A DNA stretch of 64,000 nucleotides. Source: Bombyx mori. Its lineage: Eukaryota > Arthropoda > Insecta > Lepidoptera > Bombycidae. The stretch lies in contig NC_085125.1 in NCBI RefSeq assembly GCF_030269925.1, forward strand, positions 1,766,501-1,830,500. The letters run 5' to 3'. This document shows, piece after piece, positions 46,301 to 61,300 of this stretch (positions are counted from its first letter, which is position 1; each line of letters begins with the position of its first letter). The notes beneath the pieces are model-generated. The model saw only the letters and a program-made list of their open reading frames with translations, searched no databases and was not told the DNA's origin. Position numbers and translations under genes: made by a program.

Positions 46301-49300
46301 CTAAGTAAAAAATAAAAGATAAAATTAATACTTAACCACGCTGCCTTCATGGTAACCTACAACCGATTTTCATTTTTACTATTTTGTTGCAAACCCCTAA
46401 AAATTATATTATCCAGAATCGTCTTTTTTAACTCTCTCTTTGCGTGGTTAACTAAAGGAACATTTCGAGAGGTGAGAAGCTTTTTCGTTTAAGCGACATT
46501 TCACTTAAGACGCGACATTTATCTTTGTAATTAAAAGTCACTTTTATTTGGTATAGCGACCCGCCCTCGCTTCGCTTCGGAAACATTAAAACACACATGA
46601 AACCAAAAAATAAAATAAAAAAAAGTAGCCTATGTTCATCAGGGACAATGTCGGCTGCTAATGGAAAAAGATTTTTTCAAATCGGTCCAGTAGTTTCGGA
46701 GCCTATTCGAAACAAACAAACAAATCTTTCCTCTTTATAATATTATTATAGTATTATAGTATAGATCAACATCAACAATTCGATGTTGTTAATTAATTGA
46801 TCTTCAATCAAATAGCTGAAGAAGTTTCTTTGCTATGATATTTTTTTCAAATTTTAGACTCGCTCGTTGTAAAATTAATAAAATGTCACTTAAAACAAAT
46901 AATAGGTTTTCAACGCTCGATATACATATGTACTTCCATCGCATTAATAAATAACACGCAACGAAATTTATATTATTACTAGCGACCCGCCCTCGCTTCG
47001 CTTCGGAAACATTAAAACACACATGAAACCAAAAAAATAAAATAAAATTTTTTTTTTTTAAAAAGTAGCCTATGTTCATCAAGGACAATGTCGGCTTCTA
47101 ATCGAAAAAGAATTTTTGAAATCGGTCCAGTAGTTTCGGAGCCTATTCGAAACAAACAAACAAACAAATCTTTCCTCTTTATAATATTAGTATAGACTAG
47201 CGACCCGCCCTCGCTTCGCTTCGGAAACATTAAAACACACATGAAACCAAAAAAATAAAATAAAAAAAAATAAAAAAAAAGTAGCCTATGTTCATCAGGG
47301 ACAATGTCGGCTTCTAATGGAAAAATAATTTTTCAAATCGGTCCAGTAGTTTCGGAGCCTATTCGAAACAAACAAACAAACAAATCTTTCCTCTTTATAA
47401 TATTAGTATAGATAACATTTCACAAAAAGTGATAAGTTTATCGACTATTTTACTTTGTTTAATTTTTTTTATTACAAGTTGATTCTTCGAAAACAATTAT
47501 AATTTGTAATGTACCTATGTTTGTAATCAAATATATGTATATAGACTTTCATAAGTCTCATCTAAGAGCGAGCGGTCGAATGAGTGGGATAACTGTGCGC
47601 GCCGTGTCAAAAGTAATCCAGTTTATTATCAATCAGACAGTTTACTTTGGAATGGTATTAGATTTTAAAATATTAATGAATGAAATTGTTTATAGCACAA
47701 TATTAACGTGAAATTATACGGTAAAATGTGTCCCAATCGCGTTTGGCAAAAACCTTACTATAGTTTTTTTTTATTATTTTACTATATTTTTATTGCTTTG
47801 AAATTAATTTGCCCTATTTTCAGTTTGTCACAATACGATTACGGTTTGAATAGTATTTGTATGAGAGTCGATCTTCCAACATAATATCCTTAGTTCTCAA
47901 ACTACATACATAACATAAATATGTAGCAAATGTGTTACATTTTAAACTTTTTTCGGCCTAAGTTGATAGCTTTTAGAGGCCATTTCAGCGGAACTGTAAC
48001 AAGTAGCTGAGCTCACGAGGCTCAAACCTGATGACGTTGCTAGCACTAACCCTAACAAAAGCAGTGCTTCGCAGAATCTACCACCGAATCGGAAAAGCAA
48101 TCCACTGAGAAGATCCAGCGAGAAACTCAGTGGGCTGTGCCTGTGGGTTAATTTACTTGGCGAGCCCTTCGTCGCAAGCGACGGGTTCGACGAGAAGGAT
48201 GACCGATGCTTGAGGTACCCAAAAGCACCGTTAGTGGATCGGGAGGAGCATTTTAAACGCAAGTAACAGGAAATTATATACTAATTTGATTTATATTTGG
48301 CATCAAATTGAGATTTCGTATTCAATAGATTATGTCGGAATCCACGTCTTCTATAAGCTACAGCTATGATTCCATCGGCCTAATTGACGCAAATTAAAAC
48401 CCCTAATAGTAACTAAGTTCTAAAATTTTGCAGAATTTCTCTAAATTGAAACGGCTGTCTCGAAGAGATCGCTTTTAGTGATAAAACCGTCTATTGTACA
48501 AATCTATCTGGTTTTTGACTGCTTTTTGAATGTAAATTGTATTTTGGTGTGCAATAAAGTGTATTCTCTCTCTCTCTCATTCTCTACGTCAAAAGCGCGG
48601 TTTGCATCACGGACATGTGTTTGCACTGTGCGACGGACACGCGTTATTTCGGCACGCCGGTTCGTGTCTAGGCCGGCGTAACTGGGACGCGACTTCAATG
48701 CCAAAACGTTTGTTTATCTTTACATTTGACATCTGCTGTTGAATATGCATAAATGTTAAATTTACTTTCCTATGTAACTAAGAGAATCAAGTCGGTAATG
48801 ACAACACTATTCACGTAGAGGGGAAATTCGTTAATTCCCCTCCAAGCAAAAAGAACGAGTAATGTTGGAATGGAATCTCTTATATTATTAGCTTCCTACC
48901 GACTCAAAAGCGGCATTTTATTTAAGAGTTTAAACATTTTATTGTCAATGAAAATACAAGTGGCTAGCTTCTGTAAAAATAGCAATTTAGTCAGTTCTCA
49001 GTAGTGTTGTACTCTGCCGAGTTTCCGTTCATCCGATTCATTGAATACCCGCATTATCCTTTAAATTGTAGACACGACCTCTCGCTGCGACGTATGAATA
49101 AAGAATGCACATTACTGGGTGTTAGTGTCACACATAACGGTAAGTTTGTTCCGTCGTGCACATAGTCTCTAATGAGTACCTTGAGTGCGTTCATTATTAA
49201 CGTTTACAAAGAATGCAGTAAAAAATTTACTTTTAAGAGTATGCGGTAAAAAAAATCGATACAATTATAAATCTGAACAAATTTGTTTTTGACAGGAAGC

Positions 49301-52300
49301 GATGCAAAATAGAATTTAAACTTGACCTTGACCTTTTAATGAAGGATTACTGGTGTCCCGGGGGATCCAAGAGGGGATGGGATTTGCTAACAGCTGCCCG
49401 CGCGCTTTCAAAGGAGATCTATCAACTCAAGGGCAACTGCTTCGCGATCGAATCTATTACCGGATCGGAATCACGATCCGCTGAGAAGATCCGGCGAGAA
49501 AATCAGCGGGCTGATGTTTGAGTTAGGTTGCACGTCGAATATGGTTGAGAGACCGCTTGTCGTCAGTAGTGCTAATGGTACGGCCATAGAACTAGCTGAC
49601 GCTGAAGTCGTCGCTGAAGTTAAAACATCCTCTGAAAAATCACATGCCAAAGAGCTTTGCAAACGTCAATGAGGGAATTTAGAGCCTGATGGTCAATGAA
49701 TTCAGAACACGTGGCATATCATGTCAAACACTTCAAAAAATTTTTCATTGCCCTTGTAGGCAGACGAGCATACGGCCACCTGATGGAGAGTGGTTACCGT
49801 CGTCCTTGGACTTCAGCAATGCCAGGGGCAGAGCCAAGCCGCTGCCTACCGCAAATGCAGCATACATATAACTACCGACAGACTTCCCGAATGAAAATAA
49901 TTATCAAAAATATATTCTTTTTGTTAAAGTTAGAGACGATACGAAAATCAAACATTTTTATTTCGACTATGAACGGCAGCTTTAGCTTGGGTGTGGAAAA
50001 AAATGTATAATGTACCACCGACCACGTGCCGCGGCGTGCCACCCGAAAATAATGTGTATGACATCATTGCGGCAACATTCTGCTGTACAAACACGCGCGA
50101 GTTACAAGCTAAGAGCGGGCTTGCGAACGCTTCAACTAGTCCAAGTATTCACACATTCATATGCGCCTAAAAGGTACCTCAAGCACCGATCATCGATCTC
50201 GTTGAAACCGTCGCTTGCGACGAAGGGCTCGACGAGTAAATTAACCCTCAGACACAGCCCACTGAGTTTCTCGCCTCATCTTCTCAGTGGGTCGCGTTTC
50301 CGATCCGGTGGTAGATTCTGCGAAGCACGGCTCTTGCTAGGGTTCGTGTTAGCAACGTCGTCAGGTTTGAGCCCCGTGAGCTCACCTACTAGTTAAGGTT
50401 ACGCTGATATAGCCTCTCAAGGCTATCAGCTTAGGTAGGAAAAAAAATCAATTTTAATTCGCTTCGAGGTGCTTAAATAATCTGGATTAGTGAAGCGTTA
50501 TTGAAATGAACGGACCACCTGGAGTTAAGTGGTTACCGGATCACATAGACATCTGCAGCGTGAATGCCGACACCCGCCTCAAGACATGAGTTTTAACGTC
50601 TCAGTTTTTACAGTACAATGGCTGCCCCGCCCTTCAAACCGAAACGCATTATTGCTTCACGGCAGAAATAGGCAGCGTGGCGGTACCTACCCGTGCGGAC
50701 TCACCAAACGTACAGACAGACAGACTAGTAATTATGACTTCAACCCAGATTACAAACTGTTATCATTGGGTCCGTTAATTTCCAGTCTCTGTCGGCAACT
50801 CCAGAGGAACAGCCCAGAAGCTATGTTAGAAATTTATAGAAATTATTTTCTAATTAGAAAAATACACCTGTTTTCTAGTTTTCGTTATTTTACAACAATT
50901 TCGGAATTAGGAAATTTTATTTTCGGAAACTTGGGAACAATTTTATTTTATTTTATTTAGTTTAATGAAAATAAAAGTAACAGCAGTATGTTATTGAAAA
51001 TAGAGACTAAATTAGATTAAAACATAAATCTTTGTGCGCAAGGACATGCGCCAGTTCAATTTTATTTGTTGATTACTTTTTCACAATCTAATTAGCTCCA
51101 AGCTTAACTACACGGGGAGAAAAAGATTCATTTTGTAAAGCATGTAAACATAAATTATTAAACATAAATTGTTTTTTCGTCTGTTTGTTCTTTTTTCGTC
51201 TAATTATTCAATTCTTATGCCTTGTACCAAACGTTAAAACATCGTCCGCTGCGTCCGAATTCCAAATATTAGACCGGAGTAGGACATAAGTCATAACGCA
51301 CTTAATTTACTTGTTCATTTGCTTAATTAGCTTTATATACCATATTATGATATAAAGATAGGGAGGTAGATAGAAATAAATAGAATAAAAAATATATCTC
51401 TGTTATGAAATAGATGTTTTTGCCCTGCTGATTTCTGCCGTGAAGCAGTAATGCGTTTCGGTTTGAAGGTTGGGGCAGCCGTTGTACCTATACTGAGACC
51501 TTAGAACTCTTATCTCAAGGTGGGTGGCGGCATTTACGTTGTAGATATCTATGGGCTCCGATAACCACTTAAAACCAGGTGGACCGTGAGCTCGTCCACT
51601 AATCTAAGCAATAAAAAAAATAAAAACAAAAACCTATTCCCTGGTAGCTGAAATACTAACACTACTAGCCCTAGCAAGAGTAGTGCTTCGCAGAATCTAC
51701 CACCGGCGAGAAACTCAGTGGGTGAGTTTTTTCTAATTGTCTTACAGCGTACAGGAAAAATCTGGCGTGGACCATTTTCCAACTATAAACATAACCTAAT
51801 CATAATTAATCATGCTCAAATGCAGTCAAGTGCTATTTCGATATTTTTTTGAATAGGTGTTAGATAGATATTAAAACTTTTGTTACTTTGTGAAAATTAT
51901 TCTCGATTTCTTAAAATTATTCATTGTATTTTTATTCAATTATTCTAACTTTTTTAATTTCAAGATGTTATCAAATATTGCGCCGTTGATTGTACCTATG
52001 ATTGAGGTGACATCTGTCATGTAATTCTTGTTAATTTGTCAATATAAGTCATTTTGATGATCACTTTGTTGGTGCAATTAAATAAACTAGAGGTCCCGCA
52101 GCAGTCGAAATTCGACTATAATTAATTGGAATTGTAGGTTCGTACACTATTATGATTGTATTTTATACTTCTATAATTACAAATTTCGCCAAGACTACAC
52201 TATAAAAAATATTAACAAAAACAAACAATATTGAATCTATTCTCAATTTGACAACAGACGTCAAGAACAAAAGTTTGACAATAAATAGTATGCATGCGTG

Positions 52301-55300
52301 TGTGCGTCAAATACATGGTATGTAGTGTGTGTAATGTTTTCTTTATCGATTTAATGTATCTTTTATGCATTATTTAAAAAAAATATTAGCATTGTGCACT
52401 TCTTCTCTATATTCTCTATAACTGTGGAAAATTTCATACTCCTCCGTCCGCGCAATTTTCGTAAAAAGGCATACAAAGTTTTTGCTTCACGTATTAATAT
52501 ATAGATAAATAAATGTCCCTAAAACAACAGTCGGTACCGATTTGATTGAACTTTTTAGCTAAAAACCTTGTCTTTAAGCTATTACAAATAAAGCAGCAAA
52601 GATCGCGTCACACCTAGTATTTCATAATTACGAATGTCATATTGCAATTGTGAATCTACATCTGATGCTATTTTTGTAGAGACTATACGAACAGGTACAT
52701 GGTCGGTCCCTAATACGGTACAAACGTATTAGGAACTGTGTGCTTAGTGCGAGTTTTTTAACTTCTCGATCACGTAAAAGTTAACTCAAATTTGTAGGGA
52801 GTTGGAACAGCGCCCCATGCGGTAAACGAAGGAAGGTCTAATTTAAGTGACCGCCATCTTGTCTCAATCTGTCGGGACCAAAACGGTAGCGCTTTAAGAA
52901 CAAGATCCTGAAACCAATGATTAGAAACGATTTAGGGTCTCTTTTTCTGTTGGAGTCAAAGTCTGTTTAAATATCGAATCAAAATATAGTGCTCCTGTCC
53001 CTTTTGATTGATGATTTTAACCTATTAATCGATCAGCATCTAGTACAAAAGAGATTAGTGGATTATATACATTTAATTTACTTGTATACGTTAGTCCTAA
53101 TTTTTCTGCTACTGCTCCTGAGAATATGTGATAATTATATTTGTAAAACAATGTGTTTTTGGCTCGAGGCAATTGAATCTATTAGGCAGTGTTACCATGA
53201 ATAAAAATTTATTACGGCCCTGGGTACTATTAATTTAGCAGTACTCTATACGACAGCTGGTATCGATATTATACAGCCATATGAAATCAAACAGAAGCCA
53301 GAAAGCAGCTCACCGGAGAACTTCCAAACAGACTGACCTTGATATCCGGTTCAAAGTACACAGATAGCGGTGACCGTACCCTTGCGTGCGGAGGCATCGT
53401 GATGGTCCGTGATGGAGCGGCGGTGCCCGGTGGGATCGCTCGACCACGCTCGCGGAGAGCCGGATGAGGACCTGCCCCGCGGATCAGAGGTCGCTCTTGT
53501 TTTATTGCTGTAGAAAAAAATGGGGTATAGGATTGTTAATCAAACCTCTAAATAATCCACCAATGACAGTTTATAGACAAAGTGTCAACCGTTTTAAGAT
53601 TTAAAAAAATGATACTGACAAGATTATGACGTAACTATGAATTTGGAAGGCTTTATAGGGACAGGTAGACCTAAGAAAAAATGGATGGATTGCGTGAAAG
53701 ACGATATGTGTAAGAAAGGAGTGAGTGAGGCAATGGTATATGATACAGGTGACTGGGAGAAGGGCGGGAGGATGATGATAATATTGACAAGATTGAAGAT
53801 TTAATTTCGCTTAATATCGAAAAATGTTGTGTGGGCACTGGGTAAGCCACCAACAAGATGAACCGATAACTTGGAGCTGGTTGTGGAAATCCGAAGGATG
53901 CGGGCTGGACTGTTTGTGTTATCTCAAGAGACAAGAAAGGTCCTGACCACAGCGGCTGACATCAGATTCAGACGTTTACTCCGGTAACCACTAGCATCAA
54001 ATAAACAGTGTATTCGTCTACCCAGCCTGCCCTTGAATTTCAACACTCGATTTCGACACTTCTTGAAAATTTAAACAGAAAACTCTAATGTAAAATATCG
54101 TGCATTCATTAGTCACTATTCGCTGTATTTACATAAGGCAGCTTTTGTCCGATTTGCCGTTGAACATTCAAAATAGAAGCACGTGTTAATTTGGTTAAAG
54201 CAAAATTTCATTATGTGAACCTAGCTTGGTTTAATAATATTCAACACTCAACATGCGATTATTTTAAGATTTGTTAATCTATTATTGAAGTGGTGGTACC
54301 TATCATTTTTCGAACAATCAGACCTACTTCACGCTAAGCTATGCACTGAATTGCACTGCGTACCTAAGCATCTAAACTTGTTTTAGCTCGTTGACAGATC
54401 CAGTTTTTTTTTAATTGCTATTTCAAGCAGACCAGCATACGTACTAACTGATGATTAGTCAAAGTAGCCCATGAAGATTAGCAATGCAAGTTTCCTCTGT
54501 GACTGCTGGTATATTTTCCCTCACACGTCCTCTTCGTAAGCCGCCATAATATCTTATGATCTCAATCTTATGGTAATTTTTTTATTCAGTGTTCTTAATG
54601 TGCTGTTGACAGCGAGTCGCGCGGTACCGCTGCTTCCACTAACTTAGGTATCTGATCTCTAGGGGGATGTGAATGTGACGGTAGGTAGCAGTTACTACTA
54701 TCCTCCGCTTCCTATTACCTCCGTAATAGTCACAATCTTCAGCACTGAGGAACACGACGCAAGGAGGGTGACCCGGAGGCCCAGAGGAGAAGGAGGGAGC
54801 ACTAGCTAGGCCAGGAGGAAGGGGATTTGCTAACAGCCCCCCGAGCGCCTCTGGAGGAGACCTAACAACTCAAGGGCAGCTGCTTCGTGAATGCATACTA
54901 CCGGATGTAGAATTTTACTCAGCGTAACAAGCTTTATGCCTGTAACACTCGTACAACTGAAACTACGCGTCTAAGTCATAACTTTTTCTTTTTCACGCTA
55001 TGCCGTTAGCATAGCAACGACAGATAGACGCTTACGTCAAATTTATTCCGGAATTTCAATAACTCTTCAACTATCGACTCAAAGTGGACAAAGAAATGGA
55101 ATTAATCGATTTGAAACACTTTCGGGGTTTGCTTTGGGGATTTATTTGTCATTCGCTTTGACATTTCGAAGCGCACGATTAAACCGTAAAATTTGTTATT
55201 GCCACGCTTCTGTTAACACTCTTTCTTGGCTGACGGTTCGAGTGGAAATTTTTGGTAGATTTTCAATATACTTCTCTATGACTTGCCAAATTTTGGGCAC

Positions 55301-58300
55301 AGAACAAAATTTGTACGCTTTTTATTTGTTTCTAAATGCTCTTTATAATCTTCATGATAACCTCTGTTAATTAAAACGTTTGAAAAGTCAAATTTCATAA
55401 ATTTCAGGGAAAACTGTCGATAAACACAGCGGCATTAGGGAGAATTGTTTCCAAGGCGTCTGGTTCTGTGGCGAAAAGAGGATGGACTCATCTCGAGCAA
55501 GCAATAGCCTGGAAAATACGGAACGAGACAGAGGACCGGTCTATCCGTGAATAAAAATCCGTATTAAGCGGTAGGCAGCGGCTTGGCTCTGCCCCTGGCA
55601 TTGCTAGAGTCCGTAGGCGACTGTAACCACTCACTATCAGGTAGGCCGTATAGTATTCTGCCTGCAAGGGCAATCAAAAATAAAAAAAGTCTTCCTACCT
55701 ATGCTGATAGCCTTGAGAGGCTATATCAGCGTTACTGAAGTGTGCTGTCGCAGAACCGACCTGTGGAACCGTTAAGTACCTATGCATTTCATTGAAAAAA
55801 TTTGTACCTGCCGGCGGGATTCGAACACCGATGCATCGCTACATACGAATGCACCGGACGTCTTATCCTTTAGGCCACAACGACTTCAAATTATTATTTA
55901 TACATTATTATATACACGGCTTAACTAACGATAATCGATTTCCCTATGTTATTTTCGACTTAGAAGACATAAATTACGACACTCACTTCGCAATGCTAAC
56001 CATGTACCAAATTCACAATGCTTAATTATTTACCTGAGCGCTTTGTAGGTTCGTAGTTTGTAAAACCATTATGAATTCTTCATACGCTCCAACAATTACA
56101 AAATGTAGAATACGAAACGAAGATGCAACGTACCTACTGTATGTTTAGTTGCATACAAACCTCAATAGTGCGGTTGCATCCTTCAAATACCTGAATACAA
56201 ACCCGTAAAGTTATGCTAAATACACTGCCCACATAACCCGCCTTACGCTCTACTTAGGGTCGCCAACGGAGCAAAGTGATCGTTCGTTGTCTTAATATTG
56301 AAAAGTATACTTTTTTTTTATTGCCCTGTAGGCAGACGATCATACGGTCCGCCTGATGGTGAGTGGTTACCGTCGCCCATTGACGTCAGCAATGTCAGGG
56401 GCAGTACTAAGCCGCTGCGTACCGCAAATTCTATAATGTTTTAAAACAATTGTATAGTTTTTTATGTTATGTTTATCTTTAAGAGTCAAAATTAAATATT
56501 AACGATTTGATCAATTTTTTTTGTTTGCAATCCCTAATGTTCAGTTTTCGAAACAACTATTGTCATAGAATGAAAGCTTGTTTATTGAACTATGACGTCA
56601 CAACGGATCGAAGAACACCGATTTTGTGTTTAATGTTTAATTGAAAAATTAACAATACGATTTTATGAGAGAGAGATTATTAAACAACAACAAAAACGCG
56701 TTTTGTGATGATGATTATATTCTTTCAGGATGACTGCAGAATAGTATAAAATAGTTTTAAAAAAAACTTGGTCAAATAGGTACTATTAGTTGGGCTAATA
56801 CCTGACCTAATAACCTAGTAAGACCTCGGCTCATCGACAACAAATGGTCCAAGTTGTTTTATTATAATCAGCCAACCTAGACGTGTTTTTGTTGCAGGCT
56901 AACACCGGCTCCACACGTTGGCCCCAACGTTGCTACCAATGCTACCAAAGTTGAGCGGTTAAATTCGTGGAGTGTCCACACGTTGGCTGTTAAACTAGTT
57001 CCTCTCCGCCATACCGGTCACTCACATTCGCACGAATACGCAAATCCACAAGTGTAGGACGACATTTGCAAATGATTATGCAAAGTTTTCTTCAATCTTC
57101 TATTGACGAATTAAAAAAGAAGACAAATTCGTGAGACATTCGTAAACAAGTGTAGCAGGAAGCGCAAACGGGTTCGCAAATTGAATACCGAACCCATATG
57201 CACAGCCGTAGCCGCTAAGTTTGCGAATGAATGTCTGACGGCCCTTCACACATGTACATTGTACGAATGTTCGCGCGCATGTGAGTGGCCGGCATCAGAG
57301 CCAACGTGAAGATGTGCTATACCGAAATTGAAATTGCTCTAAGCGCTTTCACAGTTTTACTGATATGTATAGATTGCACTAGCTACTCATACGATTTCCT
57401 GCATATTCCTTAGTATAGTCCATATAGAATATGTCTATGGATATGTCTAAAGTCTATGGATTTAATTTATTTGTAGTTTTTGTATATTCCAGAAACGCAC
57501 ACCAGTATGGAAAATATCAGTTTTTTTATAAAATACGTAATTTGAGAACTTATATCTCAAGGTGGGTGGCGCATTTACATTGTGGATGTCTATGGGCTCC
57601 AGTAACCACTTAACACCAAGTGGGCTGTGAGCTCGTCCACCTATCTAAGCAATAAAAAAAAAGATTTGGGTTATACCTGAGAATTTTTATTTTTTATTTT
57701 GTATCCCTAATAGCTCTACCATGAGGTGTTTCAGGATTATCCATTCTTTCTGGGACACCCTGTATATATTCAAAAGTATATTCAAAAGACAATAATACCA
57801 ACATTTAATACCACACCGGCCCTAATTACACATGGGCGTACGCGAGAACTAGGCACTTCCTAATTTAGCGTAACTGCAGGGCGATTACTATGATTCACGT
57901 ACATTGAGAGGCGTCAGTGAGTTTCATCATTGTTTAACCGATTGTGAGTCAAATCTATGCATATAAATAAAATTGGAGTGTCTGTTTGTAATATTGAAAT
58001 AACCGCTTTTTACTACATGCATATGAATATATATACGGTACATACACCAAAATAACATTTTTTACAATTTTTGTCTGTCTGTTTGTGCCGGCTAATCTCT
58101 GGAACGGCTGGACCGATTTTGACGGGACTTTCACTGACAGGAAGCTGATGATATAAGGAGTAACTTGGCTACTTTTTTAGACTAGGTTCGCCCCGCAGCG
58201 TCACCTGCGGTACGACAATAGCCGCGGGTAACATCGCGGGACTCAACTATCAATAATAAAATTTAATGTTTCCGAAGCGAAGCGAGGGCGGGTCGCTAGT

Positions 58301-61300
58301 ACCAAATAAAACGGACCTTTAATTACAAAGATTAAATGTAGCTTAAACCAAGTAGCCTTCATCCCTCACTGGTGGTAGGACCTCTTGTGAGTCCGCACGG
58401 GTAGGTACCACCGCCCTGTACCACGGAAGTACGTACATACAATAGTATGTACGTACTTCCGTGCAACGTAAAATGTGTCCACGTCTTATCAAAATATAGC
58501 ATATTTTTCTATGCTACATTAAATAATCCATACAATCGCCAAACTATTATAGTTACAATTTCTATTTATTGTTTACGTTCGCCAAGCTGTTGACAGTATA
58601 TGGTTACCGGAAATCATGTCGAAATCCCCGTTGTATTGCATTAACATTATTAACGAAAAAAATTGTTGAATACGTAACCTCAAATAAAAAAATTATAAAA
58701 AAATCGGGTTTAATTACATACATGATATTCCTTCATCGTTAAAAACGTTTGTAGCAAATACTTAATATACAAAATGATAAGAATGATTTGATTGAAATTA
58801 CCAGGAAGTTGAAGGCAACAGATCTAGAGGCCGCAGCCATACTCTTTGGTCCGATCAGATCCGCACCGCTTTGGACAGTACAGTGTACAGTGCGCTGCAT
58901 GACGCCGTGGACAGGGGAAAGTGGAAAAAGATCCTAAGATTGAAGCTCATGGGTGATGGTGGTCACGACCCTCAGACATGAGGAACACGACTCGAGGAGG
59001 AGGACCCAGGTATCACCATTTTAATATCATGCCCGGTTCTACCGCTAAGTATACATCCTTTCCGGTTTGAAGGGCGTAACTCACGACCTCACCACTCAAG
59101 GTGAATGGCAGCGTTCGTATAGTGCTGTCTACGGGCTTCCATAGACGGTAAAGTTGAGCGTGAACAACTCTTATTCTTTGTCGTATCACTTGTCAAAGCG
59201 GTCGTGGTCGTCGTCACTCATTGCTGTGGGCAGATGTTATGTGCCACTTCTCCCGGGTTGTGGTCAGCTTGGTACATTCATGTAAATAGCCGCCAATTAC
59301 CGACTAGACTTGGTTGGTTCATCACATGGGCAACCATTCACGGGATCTGGTACCTCCTACTCTGCCCTGACCGACAAGGCGCTCTATGGAGTGATTTCAA
59401 CGAAGAGAGACATGTCCAAATAGATGCATCGATTTGACCTATTGAACAAATCGTTACAAATTGGTCCGTTAATTAGCCTCGCATATCGTACACGACAAGG
59501 CCTCGCCAGATATCTCGTCAACTCCGTCGCTCTTTGCAGCATGTGCTAATACGTTAGGCAATGTACCGCACATGTTCAAATTGAGCACATGTTACTTTAT
59601 AATACTTCTGTGCGATATAGGAATTCGTGGGATTACGTAAGGCTGACTGACGGAAATTTATGTGAATTTTTAACGGTCCAAACTTTAGGAATCGTTGGCG
59701 TGATTATACCATGCGTTGCTGTGCGATAAGAAACCCGATTTATTAACCTATCATTTCAATTGAAGTTGTGACGACAAGTATTTTATATTCTCTCTCCGGG
59801 ATCTGAAAAACAATAAATTTTATCCAAAACAATAAATTTTATCCGTCACTTTTATCCATTGGCTGACTTTTTTGCGCCGAAGGTCGTGGATTCGATTTCC
59901 CACATCAAGCAAACATTATGTTACAGGTTTGTTTGTTCATTTTCTGGGTGTTTATTATATAAATATGTATCTATTTAAACGTATAGAAGTATTTTTGTCC
60001 ATCTCTGGTACCCATAATAACTCAAGGAATCGTAAATTGGGGTGGAATAATCGTGCGTTATTTGTTACCAGTTATTTGGTTCTGTGGCTTTGTAAAAAAT
60101 ATTCTCATGTTGAAAATTCATATTTGTACGCCTTGAAATTGCTTTGTTTTCTCGTAACATCCGTTTCGCCTATAAATTGACCCACCGGAACGACCTCAAG
60201 TGACAATACGTTAAGAACTTTTGTTCGCGCCTCGTCGCGGGGCTAGAAACAAGTCTTACTTGAATATACGCCTTCGTACATGTGAAAGCTAACATCTTTA
60301 TTTAAACAAGCCAGAGTGCGAAATAACAAGGCATGCGACAATTTACATATACTTGTAGAAAACACGACCTTAGAAATTTTTTTTTTTTTTAGATATCAGT
60401 TTTAACTTTTGTAAATGGGCAGCCAATTTTAATAACATAACACAAAACGGATTGTATCACACGCACTACCGATTAGATACCAAGGTAATAATAATACGTA
60501 TCAAAAAGATATTTGTCAGAAAGTTATGTCGTCAAAATTATGACTTGAGTTTCCGTACGTACGCCTATTAAATTAATTCACACATTTTGGTTAGCAAGCC
60601 GCAAGCAATGCATCATTAAAATCTGTCGTTCATTAGTTGTCTGATTTAACAGTCAAGATTTCACTCAATAAAATCTAGAAGAAAGAGAATAAAGAAAATA
60701 GAGTGAGAGAAAGAAAAAGAGAGAGAAAATAGAGAAAAGAAAATAAATCCACAAAATTATGAATAAACTGGCACAAACTCTTCTATTGCGATTTTCAAGT
60801 GAGAGTACCAACATGAGGTATCACTTGTTGGTTTCGAGATAAAATTTAAAATTTTGACATTATCTCCAATTATAATGATCAATATTTTAAATTGTTTGAT
60901 TTGTATAATAAGTGTTGTTATCATGAAGATCACACACGGGGACTGACACAGACTGCTCTAACATAATCTCTCCTATATCTGTGGTGAAATCACATAAAAT
61001 ACTGAGAATCATAATGCTTTATTTAATTAAATGGTAGAGGAGATGGGATGAGACTCAGCAGTCTCCTTAAGTGATTTAGATAAAATTATAAAAATTGATA
61101 ATAAAATGAACAAATTGTCAAAGATTGGATACCGATAATGCTATGAATACTATGACTACCAGAAACCGTTAAAATGTGTGTATGTACGTACCCAGGTTTC
61201 ATATATGATGAAAATACTGAATTATGGTTCTTAGATTTGAATCCTCAAAGTATTACTATTAGAAAGGCTGTAGAAAGGTCGGAAATATAAAAACACGAAA

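Noticed and set aside
59204..59437. 77-codon plus-strand frame rich in Trp and Cys
   Set aside because: It looked unusual, but there is no start context, no homology I recognise, and it lies amid LINE remnants.
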